This document shows positions 1 through 10,086 of a stretch of DNA of 13,695 nt, one piece after another. Below the pieces are notes generated by a model, which saw only the letters and a list, made by a program, of their open reading frames with translations, was not told the DNA's origin and searched no databases. The stretch covers positions 69,728 through 83,422 of the forward strand of contig QKYT01000258.1 in the NCBI GenBank assembly GCA_003550305.1. Reading direction: 5' to 3'. Position 1 is the stretch's first letter, and every line of letters starts with the position of its first letter. The position numbers and the translations under genes were made by a program. The DNA is from Glomus cerebriforme (taxonomy: Eukaryota; Glomeromycota; Glomeromycetes; Glomerales; Glomeraceae).

Positions 1-1173
1 AAATGAATTCTACTATCATGACAAAAAAGTTCTTGATATAAAGAGTTACCTAAAGTGAATTTAATATTATGACTGTGTAAAATCATAGTTTTTTCTTTAC
101 TTTCATTTTCAATAATAATATTATCTTCTGATTTTAAATATCTTTCTTCTTCAATAAATGTTCTACTAGGATAAGTATTTGGTTTAATTATCCAATTGTT
201 GTATTGATTCATGGAATAACAACTAACTATTTTATAAAAGAATGATCGAAAAATAAAACGAGAAATAAAATTATTTTTTTTTTTCGAATAATTTTATTAT
301 TAAAAAAAAAACTTTAAATACCTTCTACGTGACCAGAAGTTGGAGATTTATAATTTGGATATGCCCATAACATTTTTCCTAATTTATTTTGTAAACTAAT
401 TGTATCCCCATATAATACTACTTGTTCTTCATTTTCATCACCTTGATATCCAAATGGATAATTAATTTTCCATATAGCATTTGCTTCAGGTAGTGTATCG
501 CTTCCAAATACCTTTATAAAAATAAAAAGTTAATTGTTAGAATTAAAAATAATAATAATAAGTTCGTAAAAAAAATTTTTATACTTACAATTTGACCTCT
601 TGAACCAGTAAGATATTTTTTCTCATCAGTAGTCAAATATTTTCCAGTTGTAACATGTTTTATAGTAACAAAATTACCATACTTAATTAATCTAGAATAT
701 TCGGACACGATATCATTAAATAATTTTAATAAAGCTTCTCTTGATTTGATATTATGTATTTGTTTATTAAATTCTTTACGAAAAAAATCATCAGAAAAAC
801 AATGAAATAATAATTTTTTTTGTTCCTCTAAATCATTTATTTCTGCATCAAAACATTTTGTATTAAAATATGAAATAAATTTTGCTGTATCCCCTCCATG
901 AATTTCTGGTATAAATCTTAATACTTGTAATTTTCTTTTACATGTATCTTTAAGAATTTTAAATGTTATATGAGATCTTAATGCATCCGAAAGTGAATTA
1001 AATGTATTAATTTCTTCTGAATCATTATTAATATTAATTGTTGAATGTATCATTGATTTACAAAATTTTACTATTTCTTGTTCATTTGTAATTTGTTTAA
1101 AATAACAAAATACTCTAATTTGTTTAATCCATTCATCTGGATGAATAGTTCCATCATATCTTGGTGGATTCAT
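1..1173 (-). CDS. Gag-like + MIR domain protein, 3' end outside window
   Basis: Three exons on the minus strand join in frame: 1173-589, 511-322 and 226-1 (introns 588-512, donor GTAAGT, and 321-227, donor GTATTT). They give at least 333 residues and the gene continues past base 1. An in-frame TAA lies directly before the ATG, which fixes the start. Residues about 4-160 resemble a retrotransposon Gag capsid domain: an N-terminal P-x-Y-D-G...W pattern, then a helical block ending GDTAKFISYF...AEINDLEEQKK. From about residue 167 it becomes a MIR domain: FVTIKHVTTGKYL, YLTGSRGQIVF, NAIWKI, and finally LHSHNIKFTLGN...CHDSRI. MIR domains are beta-trefoils known from protein O-mannosyltransferases and IP3/ryanodine receptors. 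No transferase segment or membrane span is visible, so an enzymatic role is not supported. No signal peptide is seen, so it is probably cytosolic. Substrate and role are unknown. The acceptor at 227 was chosen because the alternative four bases downstream hits a stop. Confidence 0.8.
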
Positions 1174-1551
1174 TTAAATGAAAAAAAAAAAAAAAAAANN
1201 TTNGNNANNTTTTTTTTTTTTTTTTTTNAAAAAAAAAAAAAAAAAAAAAAATCGCCAATTATAAATTTTTTTCCGGAGTTTATATAAGCAAAAATTTTTA
1301 ATGGAAATTTTGTGAAACATTTAAAAATTTATTTTGACATGTGATTATCAGGATTGTAACGTCAATCTTATTAACCAAAAAAAGTACGAATTTTAAATAA
1401 AACTATATATATATATATATACTGTAAATTTTTATTAATAAATTTTTTTTTTAGATCCACAAAAAATATTTTAAATAAAATAATATTAAAATACTATAAA
1501 TTAACCAATAACTACTATAATAAAAATTTATAAAAAAAAGATATTTTTTAA
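1174..1551. other. Spacer with undetermined bases, gene 1 upstream region
   Basis: This spacer lies upstream of the MIR gene and downstream of the PLD stop. It contains A18 (1181-1198), then a block with ambiguous bases (N at 1199, 1200, 1203, 1205, 1206, 1208, 1209 and 1228), T18 (1210-1227), A23 (1229-1251) and a (TA)n run at 1404-1421. The N block suggests sequencing or assembly failure in a homopolymer hairpin. No gene is seen, and the promoter of the MIR gene must lie here if the join is real. Confidence 0.75.
1210..1251. repeat. T18-N-A23 homopolymer palindrome
   Basis: An uninterrupted T tract is followed after one ambiguous base by an A tract, so either strand could fold into a perfect hairpin. 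It sits next to other Ns and about 40 bp upstream of the MIR gene start codon. Confidence 0.85.
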
Positions 1552-4500
1552 CTATGTAAATATTTCAGCGGGAGTAACAGCATTTGAAATTACACTTCCC
1601 ATCAAATTTTCCTTATGTAAAAATTCAAGAGGAAATTCAACTAAATGTCCACGAATATTATCCAATTTTTTACGCGTATCTTCCATAGAAATTCCCAAAT
1701 TTGCAACGTGTCCTGTAGGAACTTTAGTCGAATCAGGAACGAAAAGTTTATATTCATCCCAATTCGTTACTAAAAAGAAAATTTTAGTTTAATAAATTTA
1801 TATTACACTCATTAAAGGAAAAAAAAATTGATGCATACCATTTTTATCAGGAATACATCTAAATACCGATCGATAAGTTTCAGAGTTATTTCTCGCAGTT
1901 CTTGTCCAATGTTCATAAAATGTATCAGAAAGTGGATCCATAACAATTAAATCTTCTTTTGTTGGATGTTGAATTTTAGCTTGTCTATATTTCATATCTT
2001 CATCTAATATTGAAGAAATAGAATCATCTCTTTCGTGTAATAATTTATATAATATTTTCTTCTTCACAGGTGGTAAAGAACTTTTCGTAACTGATGAATG
2101 GTCTTGTGGTTCACATAATCCCAAATGTTCTTTGAAAAGGGAACTTCGTAATGTGTATGGGATTTTTCCAGCTTGATACTATTAAATTTAAACAGAATAA
2201 ATTTAAAATAATTTCATTAAAAGAGAATTGACTTTTTTATAATAATCTCTTACTTCTATTCCGTTCATGCGTGTTGTAATATGTTTCTTATCTTCGATAA
2301 CAATTGCAATTTCCGAATCACGATTTCCAACTTGTGACCTATCATTTATATTAGCTATATATATGAAGTAAATAAATAATTTTTTTTTAATAAAGTTTAA
2401 TAATATGCGTTAATAATAAAATAGCTTAAACTTTTTTTTCCAACCTGAACCACAAATAACATATCTATCATCTACAATCATTAATTTACTATGGATATAA
2501 ACTTCTTCGGTTACAAAATTTTGTTTTGGATCCGTTTGCTTTATTCCTAACGGGATAGCCGGTTCGCCACCAACTCTACCATTTGAAAATGGTTGATGTT
2601 TTTCATCTGAGAAAGAATCGTCTTTAGAATGTTCCGTTGGTGCGCCATCAGGTTGCTTTCCTTTGTCATCAGGTTTATGAATAGTATCAAAACCACGTAA
2701 AGCAAAAAATGAAATATAATCTTCCGGGTTAATTCCTGCTTCTGAAATTTTCTCCAAAACTGATTTTCCACCTCGACATATTGAAACATATTGCCAATGC
2801 ATGACCATACTTAAAAAAAGGAAAAAGCAACAAAGATCAGAAAAAAAATTAATCATTTCCTAGAAAGTGGAAAAAGAAATTTATTTATTTACCGAATTGT
2901 TCCAGCATCTTTTGAACTTAAATCAGCTTCAAATGCAGGTAATAAAGGCATAACGACTATTATACGGAATTTTTCATTTTGTTTGTGAGCGCGTTTCACT
3001 CGTTCAACAAGAACCTAAAATAAAATAAGTTTTTGATTTAGAAACAATAATTAAAGTAATAATTGAAATCATTAAATTTTATTAGAATACCTCCCCGATC
3101 CTGTTTTTAATGGCATGATCACTATCATTTTCGGTGGACGTGACTATAATGAAAGAAATTAAAATAAGTAAAAAAAAAATTTTTTTACTAGAAAGATAAA
3201 TTATTTTTTTTTTTCAAGTATTAAAAACTTACTGAAAAATTGATTTTCAATATAAATAAAATGTTTGGCAGTTCGAATTAAATGACAATAAGCATTATAA
3301 ATCGAATTCTATTTAAAAAATCGTAATAACATAACAGAATTAATAAAATAAGTTTATCATTTTAAAACTTAGATATGATGCTTAATCAAAGAAAACTATC
3401 ACTTACTTCTTGTTTAATTCCACTACTCCATTCTGCACTACTTCTTAATAATTGTACACTACAGGTACCTCTGAATAAACTTTCGTCGCGAGTACTAACA
3501 TATTCTCCTTTTGGAGTTAAGAACGGGAATTTATCTTTATCATAAGCTTTTTCATCTTTAATGAAATTCCATCTTTGCACAAAATGTCTAGCGACATCAC
3601 GAGCGGGAGGTCCAACCTAAAGTTCAGTTTTATCAATATTAAAATTAAACCCTTAAATCTTTATAAATATTTTGAATACTATTAATTTTATTATGTGAAC
3701 TTTACCATTCCTATGGAAACGTCGTGCCATGGCATACGGGGGGTCTGTTTTTTATCAATAATTTCATTCGAATAATCCGCAACTACGAAAAAAAAACGAT
3801 AAGTTATGAATAAGTATAATAGGGTTTTATTAATAAAAATTCATTTATCCAAGAAAAGAACAATTACCATTTACAAAATCTTTGACTCTCGGGTTAGAGT
3901 AATCTAGTCCTGGCCATATCGTTCGAAGTCTTTCAATTTCATCATCTTTAATTTCATCAGGATAAAAATCCGCCATTTCATGTGTATGAGTATCATAACG
4001 TCCAAAGCATAAATCCAATCCTCCAATGAACGCTATTTGACTGTCAATCACGACCATTTTCTAAATATTTTTATATAAATATTTTTAAATCATTAATGAT
4101 TAATTGATTTCTTGGAGAATAAACAAAATAAACAGTATTTTAAATCATAAGCTTACCTCATGATGCTAAAAAAAAAAGAGATTTCCATAAAATAAGAAAA
4201 TTAAATTAAAATTAAAATTAAAAATTACATAAATATTTCATTCTTACCGCCCAAAACATCGTTCCTTCGGGTCCATGATCTGGATGTCTTTGAACTAAAA
4301 TAAATAATTAAATTATTTCAATATCTTAATAACATTTTATTTAAACATTAATTAAATTTAAATTACCTTTGATGTTCCGATGAAGTGATTCTAGAGTCAT
4401 TTTTGTATAACGTGAGTCTAAAGTAAGAGCATATTTCACTTCTTTATATACAACAACATAAATCATAACTCCTTCTTCTGCTTTCTTTTTGAGTAATCTA

Positions 4501-6584
4501 TCTAATCGAAACTCTTCATTTTTATTAGGAGGTCGGCGAAGATACTAAATAAGAAATCGTTAGAATAATTATATTTAAACCAAATATGTATATATTATGT
4601 ATTTCTTATATACTTAACTAATTCAGGAGATAACCACCAATCCTCAATATAAATTTCAGATCTAGCCGCTAAAATGGCTTGTGAAACAGCGAAGAAATAA
4701 TCTTTGCCATCAACGTACCACTTGACTTTTGCATCTTCTCTTATTGGAGCATATGAGTTGAAACGATGCTGTCTTACCCAAGGAGAAGATACTTTAACCT
4801 TATGGATACTTTCCATAAGACTATCCAAAACACGTTTATCGCCTCTGAGTTCAATCTTACGAGAACTATTTGATATATCGATGTGATCATGAAATGTTAT
4901 AACTTTTTGAATTCCGTGTATTAATGCTTTATCGCATTTAAAATATTTATCTATCAGGAACACATCTGATGGTGTTGTTGAACTTATATGTGAACAAAAT
5001 GCAATATAGCTATTGAAATATTATTATAATTAAAGATTCATAAATTTAAAATATGAAGTAGGTTATATAATAATAATAATAATAATAATAAAAGGATACG
5101 AATCACGAACTATAACCCATTCTCTTTCCCAACTTTCATTAGCATTTTTTCTCCAAAAACAAAATGGTCTCCTAAATTTTTCAACTTTATTTTCCAAATA
5201 ACCTTCTTTTCCTTTCCACCCCATATCTCTCGTAATTGAAATAGCACTAAGTTCCAAGAATTCATTAAGATCATAAGAAACATTTCTATTCAATATTCTT
5301 ATTAATTGAATAAGATATGATTGTAATGCTTTTCTTCTTTCAAGAGCTAATGCTGCCTGTTTTGCTTGTCTTACTTCAGATCTATGAAATAATGTTTCAA
5401 TCCAAGCTGATATACCAGTCGGTAAGGGCGGAATACTATCTAGTTCTTGTTTCTTTCTTAATTTAAGATCAAGTTGGAAAAATTCAAACGCAGTTCTTTT
5501 TATAACCCATTTGACATCACCATATTCCAACTCAATTCGGAAAACGGTTTGTAAATTATACATATCTACGTCACTATGAGAATCGGTAATGGCTAGCTAT
5601 TTATTATAAAATAATAATAAATTTATTTACTATGTTCACGTAATAAACACATATTATTAAAAAGTTTTATGACCAAACCTTTAAAGCTTCAAATATAATA
5701 GGAGGCTAAATTGGTTAAATAAAATAAATTAATGAATGATATTATGTTATAAATCACAATAGCTTCATTAAGAAATTTATATTACCGCTCTACGATCTTT
5801 ATGATCTAGACGAGCCCACATAAATGGAATAGAAATTGCAATTGGCAACATAAGAGATGCAAAATTTCCAGCATTCTCTAAATATTCCCTATTATTATGA
5901 GTAGTTGTAAGTATATTGTGAATTTGATGTACTGCTAAAGCTTTTTTTGCGCGTTCCCTAAGACTATGTTCATGTGGGGATAGTACGCTTGAACCTTTTT
6001 TTAAACGAGAATTTAAAATTATGAGTAATCTCATATATATACATATATAAATAAATTAATTAAAAAAAAAAGGACATACCTCCAGTTTGCTGTTCCTCTT
6101 GAGTTAATAAAGGTGCTTCACTAATCCTTGAAGATGTAGAACGTCTGAAATCTTCAGGTTGTTCAGGTTGTTCTTCTTCGATGTACGGTGCAGCCAATTG
6201 ATGTTCACTTAGACCACAATCAAGTGATTTAATATCAGTTTGAGTTTGTAAACGACGGATATAAGGTCTCTTTCGTGGTTGATCCACATTTATTGAACGT
6301 GAACGTGAACGTGATTGAGTTGGTTGATAATCACCAAGAACTTTTAAAATAGATTTACGCCAACGCGACATTTCGTCATCTACTTCTTCATCATCATCAG
6401 CTTCATCATCTGATGGAGGTTGTATTTCGTTATGAGCATTAAGTAATGCCAATGTACTTTTTGATAGCTCTACCTTATCTTCAGGAATTCGTTGTCGATC
6501 AGTTGTACTTTCATTTTGATCTGAAATTCCATTTTGAACAGGCTTAGAATTATTTTGTTCATTTGAAGTTGAATTTTCGATCAT
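1552..6584 (-). CDS. PLD1: Phospholipase D, PX-PH-HKD-HKD (Spo14/PLD1 class)
   Basis: This enzyme hydrolyses phosphatidylcholine to phosphatidic acid and choline at membranes. I assemble 18 exons: 6584-6080, 5994-5786, 5705-5679, 5596-5100, 5009-4619, 4544-4367, 4294-4248, 4165-4157, 4060-3868, 3782-3706, 3616-3407, 3308-3233, 3143-3091, 3014-2893, 2809-2445, 2354-2254, 2178-1839 and 1769-1552. They sum to 3618 nt, one open frame of 1205 residues. An in-frame TAA 24 nt before the ATG supports the start. The N-terminus is disordered, with an acidic stretch (about 59-71) and an SRSRSRS run (91-97). A PX domain follows (about 239-375), then a PH domain (about 385-500; WEREWVIVRDSY). HKD1 is H620-x-K622-x4-D627 and is followed by GGLDLCFGRYD. 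HKD2 is H971-x-K973-x4-D978, followed by GSANINDRS. IYIEDWWLSPELYLRRPP is typical of eukaryotic PLD. The protein ends PAEIFT, like the conserved C-terminus that mammalian PLD needs for activity. All catalytic residues are present, so the gene appears intact. A charged linker of about 50 residues precedes HKD2. Confidence 0.96.
4157..4165 (-). other. PLD1: 9-nt microexon of the PLD gene (codes His-His-Glu)
   Basis: The three codons CAT CAT GAG lie between a poly-T/AG acceptor (4167-4166) and a GTAAGC donor starting at 4156. The upstream exon ends ...GTMFWA and the downstream one starts KMVVID, so only inclusion of these 9 nt restores the family motif HHEKMVVID. His620, the catalytic residue of HKD1, is in this exon, and Lys622 is the first codon of the next. 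Both flanking introns are short (82 and 96 bp). Skipping would keep the reading frame. Confidence 0.9.
5067..5092. repeat. (ATA)n trinucleotide microsatellite in PLD intron 4
   Basis: Roughly eight ATA units lie seven bases inside the donor of the 90-bp intron (5099-5010). Read through, the minus strand would code a run of isoleucines, as the unspliced ORF does. Confidence 0.85.
5679..5705 (-). other. PLD1: 27-nt exon at the start of the PLD PX domain
   Basis: It encodes PPIIFEALK, flanked by introns of 80 and 82 bp, in phase 0 on both sides. The downstream donor is GTTTGG rather than GTA. Joining it to the following exon gives PPIIFEALKLAITDSH, which fits the expected beginning of the PX region in fungal PLDs. 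Confidence 0.85.
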
Positions 6585-6758
6585 GTTTATTTTCTGAATA
6601 TTTTTTTATAATAATTATTTGAAATTTTTTTTTAAAAAAAAAATTAATTATAAATAATTATAAAATAAGAGTTTAATTAAATTAAATTTTTTAAATGTTT
6701 TTTTTTTTTTTTTTTTTACAAAATTTAAAATTTATTTTTTTTTTTTTTTTAAATAAAA

Positions 6759-6792
<34 letters not shown>

Positions 6793-6851
6793 AATAAATA
6801 ATCTTGCATATAGAGAAAACAAAAGATTGAGGGCGTAATCTATTTATACTG
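6585..6851. other. PLD upstream region with T/A homopolymers
   Basis: This is presumed promoter and 5' leader of the PLD gene, read on the minus strand. It holds T20 (6698-6717), T16 (6735-6750) and A29 (6761-6789), almost pure A/T. On the PLD coding strand this is a T29 tract followed by A16 and A20. Such poly(dA:dT) is typical of nucleosome-poor fungal promoters. No clear TATA box can be singled out from this composition. Confidence 0.5.
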
Positions 6852-7052
6852 TTACAAACATCTTTTATAGTATTGATTGACAATGAAACGGACCCTAAAT
6901 TCCATCATTGTCCGTTTTTGTAGTATGGGCCTATGGGGATATGTGAACGTGGAATCCGTGCTATTCTTGGCGACTTGGCAAAAAAAAATTTCACACAGAA
7001 GAGATTGATAATAAAATAATAATAAAACGATTAAAACAGTTTTTAACATCAT
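6852..7052 (-). CDS. Possible small secreted peptide, 66 residues
   Basis: This is an unrecognised short ORF with two adjacent ATGs at its start. Residues 1-20 look like a signal peptide (M-M-L-K, then the hydrophobic core VLIVLLLFYY, ending LLC). The mature part has an NST glycosylation sequon (30-32), cysteines at 25 and 65, and dibasic KR sites at 46-47 and 63-64 that a Kex2-type protease could cut. It is less AT-rich than surrounding DNA. It lies 268 bp upstream of the PLD start on the same strand, so it could instead be chance or part of the PLD leader. No family is recognised and there is no homology support; this is a weak call. Confidence 0.2.
   Translation of the reverse strand: MMLKTVLIVLLLFYYQSLLCEIFFCQVAKNSTDSTFTYPHRPILQKRTMMEFRVRFIVNQYYKRCL
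6879..6916. repeat. Interleaved short inverted repeats
   Basis: GACAATGA (6879-6886) pairs with TCATTGTC (6905-6912), and AACGGAC (6887-6893) pairs with GTCCGTT (6910-6916). The two pairings overlap and are mutually exclusive, so only one hairpin could form at a time. They lie inside the possible small secreted-peptide ORF. Confidence 0.5.
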
Positions 7053-7945
7053 CCGATTGCCCGATTGCTCCCGAATTACGCGACCTTGACGGATGATATA
7101 CTAATCGACAAACATGTTACGTCAATGAGCTTAAAAAAGTTAAATGATAGAAAAGGTCAATTGCCCATCATAGTATGATATATAAACTTATATGTTATAG
7201 TTTAATCTTAAATTTATTATAGTATTAATTTATTTGTTTTACCATATTAAGTTACGATTTATCAAAAAAAAGTTTTTTAAATAAATAAATAGATCATAAT
7301 AAATAATACTGTATTACAATAATTTTAATAAATGCAAAGTATTTATGCTTTAATTAATGAAATACTCATAAATTACACCTATTTTATATTGTTGCTACTA
7401 ACAGTAACTAAATATCTTTTCTTTCCTACTAAAAGGATCATTTAAAAAAGCTTAATTTTAAGACAGTAAAGGCGGTAAAGAATAAGTGCATCTATCATAT
7501 ATAAATATATATATATAAAAGATTATGGTGGTTACACAAAATTCTTCAATTTAAAACTTTTATCAACTCCGTAAGAGACAAAGGATTTATTCATAAAAGG
7601 AATGTTATATTTGTCCTATGTTACATAAATGTTATAGCACGAAATTGTTATGGAAATTTAACAATGAATGCCTTCCTCGTTAACGTCATGATAATAATGG
7701 TTTACTAAAAATTGAAGGCTTAATTAACTCCGATGTAAATTATTAGACATTTTTTCTTACAGGGGAGAGACATTGTTCTCTTGTTCTCTATGCAATAAAT
7801 AACTTGGGACATTTATTTATAAAAGAATGGGTTTGTGGATTTTTTTTTCTTTTTTTACAAAAAAAAAAACGAATCTTATCCTCATTATTATTTCTTGATT
7901 GATCCTTCTTAATTCTTATCTAAAATTCCGCACAATTCCTACTAA
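7053..7945. other. Spacer upstream of the PB1-like gene
   Basis: No RNA gene or convincing ORF is seen. Visible elements are a duplicated CGATTGC near 7054-7068, CRE-like TTACGTCA (7117-7124) and TAACGTCA (7681-7688), an AT-rich TATATAAATATATATATATA stretch (7497-7517), and T/A homopolymers near 7840-7870. The region presumably carries the promoter of the gene starting at 7946. Confidence 0.5.
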
Positions 7946-8695
7946 ATGCAAGAAATAGATTATTCAACCTTTGATAAAAATTTTAATTTTATCCATAGTA
8001 ATTTTCAACATCATTACACATTGACAAATTTTGATTCTCTTTTTATGTTAGAAGGAGAACAATTTTGGCCATCAACATCAAAATCAAATGAATTAACTAA
8101 TAATGTAATAAAAGAATTCATTACAAACTTGATAAAAAAATTGATTCCACCAAAAGGAAAAGTGTCACATCATCATAAAATACCTCAACCATCATCATTG
8201 ATTAATTCTAGTTCGCGGTCAAATCAAAGTGAAACATTTAATATAAATAAGACGATTCAAAATATGAATCGTGTAAATAGGATAAATAATAGTGATCAAA
8301 CAATACAAAAATCCTTAACAAAATATAAAAAATTATCAGCATCTAAAGTAATAAAATTTAAAGTTCATATTTATTGGGAACATAATTCATTTTATTTAAA
8401 CGTCACGGTCCCACGCGATACCAATTTACGGAGTTTTAAACAATCCGTTTCGCAGGCGTACGGATTTAAATTACCTCCAAATTGTGTTGTAATTTATCAC
8501 ACAAAAAAATTTGATAATAAAAAGGATTTAATAAGGTATTATGGTCATTCTGATAAGATAAATGCCGCTTTATTAGAATTTTTATTTCTTAAAGGTAAGA
8601 TTCGTGTTACTAATTCTGAAGAAAAATGGAAAATTTGGATGAAAGGTTGGAACGATGAAGTACAAGTCACGATTTTTTCTGGATCAACGCTTTAA
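7946..8695 (+). CDS. Hypothetical protein with PB1-like C-terminal domain, 249 aa
   Basis: This is the only single-exon gene of the window. Residues 1-70 are mixed and aromatic-rich (LEGEQFWPS). Residues 75-135 are a polar, Ser/Asn/Gln-rich linker with HHH and SSSRSNQS. Residues about 135-246 look like a ubiquitin-fold PB1 domain: a basic first strand (VIKFKVHIYW), a beta-hairpin, a helix (LRSFKQSVSQAYGF), further strands (CVVIYHTKKF), and a final block (IRVTNSEEKWKIWMKG...VQVTIF) like the PB1 'see.w..a' segment and last strand. The conserved Lys of type II PB1 domains may be in strand 1. No clear acidic OPCA motif is seen. PB1 domains mediate heterodimer formation in polarity and NADPH-oxidase regulators, but no partner is visible here. 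The gene itself is well supported, the domain call only moderately. An AATAAA lies about 95 bp after the stop. Confidence 0.7.
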   Translation: MQEIDYSTFDKNFNFIHSNFQHHYTLTNFDSLFMLEGEQFWPSTSKSNELTNNVIKEFITNLIKKLIPPKGKVSHHHKIPQPSSLINSSSRSNQSETFNINKTIQNMNRVNRINNSDQTIQKSLTKYKKLSASKVIKFKVHIYWEHNSFYLNVTVPRDTNLRSFKQSVSQAYGFKLPPNCVVIYHTKKFDNKKDLIRYYGHSDKINAALLEFLFLKGKIRVTNSEEKWKIWMKGWNDEVQVTIFSGSTL

Positions 8696-10086
8696 ATTTT
8701 AAAATTTTATTTATTTTTAATTTATGATTTTCTGTATGTTCTAGACTTGTATAGTGTTTTATTTTCTTCATAAATCATAAAATTATTTAAATAAATAAAT
8801 AACAAATCATTTTCTTTTAAGAATGAGTAAATAACATTTTCAATAACAATTTAATAAGTTAATAAATTATTTTATAAATATGATTGGTTGATTATCCATC
8901 TACCTTTATTTTTTTTACCGATTATGTTATTACATTATTACAATAATGGTATTGTTATAAAAAAGACATTATACATTATACAAATATACTTTCAATTATT
9001 TCATAATACGTTTGTATGTATTATTGAATGAATATTATGAACGTATTTACATCATTTATAAGGAAATTTATTAATCCGGTCAAAGTAAATTCTATGCTTT
9101 AAATATAAATTATGTCGTGTAATTTAAACTTGATGTAAATTATTGTTTGTTTTTCTTTCGTGTATTATTCTTTAAATTTATTCTAGTGATGATTGATTGG
9201 TATCAATTTAATTAGGATTTACCATATTCGGCGAGAAAGTTCGAAAATATAAAATAAATATTTAGGTATGTTATATAAAGTTTTCTGCAAAAGAAAAATA
9301 AAGTTTTAACATGTTAAGATTAATTAGACGTTTTAAGCATTTACTTAATATGAAACAAAAAAATTTCAATATAAACAGTTTTTTTTAGGTCGGATCCACA
9401 TTTTTTAGTATGAAAATAATTAAAAAAAATTAAAAGAAATAATGACTATAATAAGGATTAAAGGGATTTGAATAAAATTGGTATATCTTCACCAATAATC
9501 TTATGAAAGAAAAGATTCATAACTTTTTCACAAGTTTTTTTTTTCGTTATATGCCATAAAAGGTAACAATTTATTAGCATATGGGTTACAATGCACATTT
9601 TCTTATGATACTGAAATAGTTTAAAGTCGATCTGATACACATTTTCATCAACATAATTTAATTCATTTAGTATTACATACTATAAAATGATATTTGTCGG
9701 AAAAGTTTATTTAAATATGATTTCTTTGAACTTTTTTTTTGTTTGAAAATTCCCTTCTTTTCCTTTCATAGTCACTAACAAAAAAAAAAATTCTCGCGGA
9801 CTTTATAGCGTTGGCGGTTATTTAACCTTCGCCTTTCATTCATATTTGTGTATATTCCTTTCTTCCTTTTCCCCAATATCGCGACCCCTCCCTTAATAAC
9901 ACTACGTTTTTTTTTTAGTAAAAGGCCTTTGGTTCCTTTTCATAAAAAAACGTATAACGTATCATAGATAAATTATTTTATCTTACTCACAATATATATA
10001 TATATATACTCATTTATAAACGAAAATTCTTATACGCGATATACTTTCATATCTTCATTAAATTTTAACGACTACTTTATCATAAA
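8696..10086. other. Spacer, downstream of PB1-like gene and upstream of MARVEL gene 1
   Basis: No gene is seen. AATAAA motifs (8790-8799) may serve the PB1-like gene. From about 9725 to 9960 the plus strand becomes pyrimidine-rich with a small GC bump (CGCGG near 9796, GGCGG near 9814) and a CCCCT near 9894 that matches the STRE core. A (TA)n run follows at 9991-10009. The rest is featureless A/T-rich DNA. Confidence 0.5.
10014..10020 (+). promoter_or_regulatory. Possible TATA box of MARVEL gene 1
   Basis: TTATAAA lies 66 bp upstream of the ATG at 10087, just after a (TA)n run. Spacing is reasonable for a fungal core promoter, but in DNA this AT-rich such matches are common. Confidence 0.3.

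Noticed and set aside
222..226. Alternative acceptor four bases downstream for exon 3 of the MIR gene
   Set aside because: Using it shifts the frame into a stop within a few codons; the acceptor ending at 227 keeps the MIR domain open.
1078..1287. Plus-strand ORF running through N bases
   Set aside because: It is antisense to the MIR gene and consists largely of homopolymer Lys/Phe and unknown residues.
2547..2789. Minus-strand 80-codon ORF in a second frame
   Set aside because: It overlaps the PLD exon 2809-2445 in another frame; the exon frame carries the HKD2 motif.
4704..4886. Plus-strand 60-codon ORF
   Set aside because: It lies wholly antisense to a conserved PLD exon (5009-4619) and has no recognisable features.
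1552..6584. A decayed or frameshifted PLD pseudogene, since its ORFs are scattered over three frames
   Set aside because: All breaks coincide with GT..AG introns of 69-98 bp and the joined exons give one uninterrupted frame with all catalytic residues.
9458..9640. Minus-strand 60-codon ORF in the spacer
   Set aside because: It lacks a domain or credible composition and has no splice-linked neighbours; compatible with chance.
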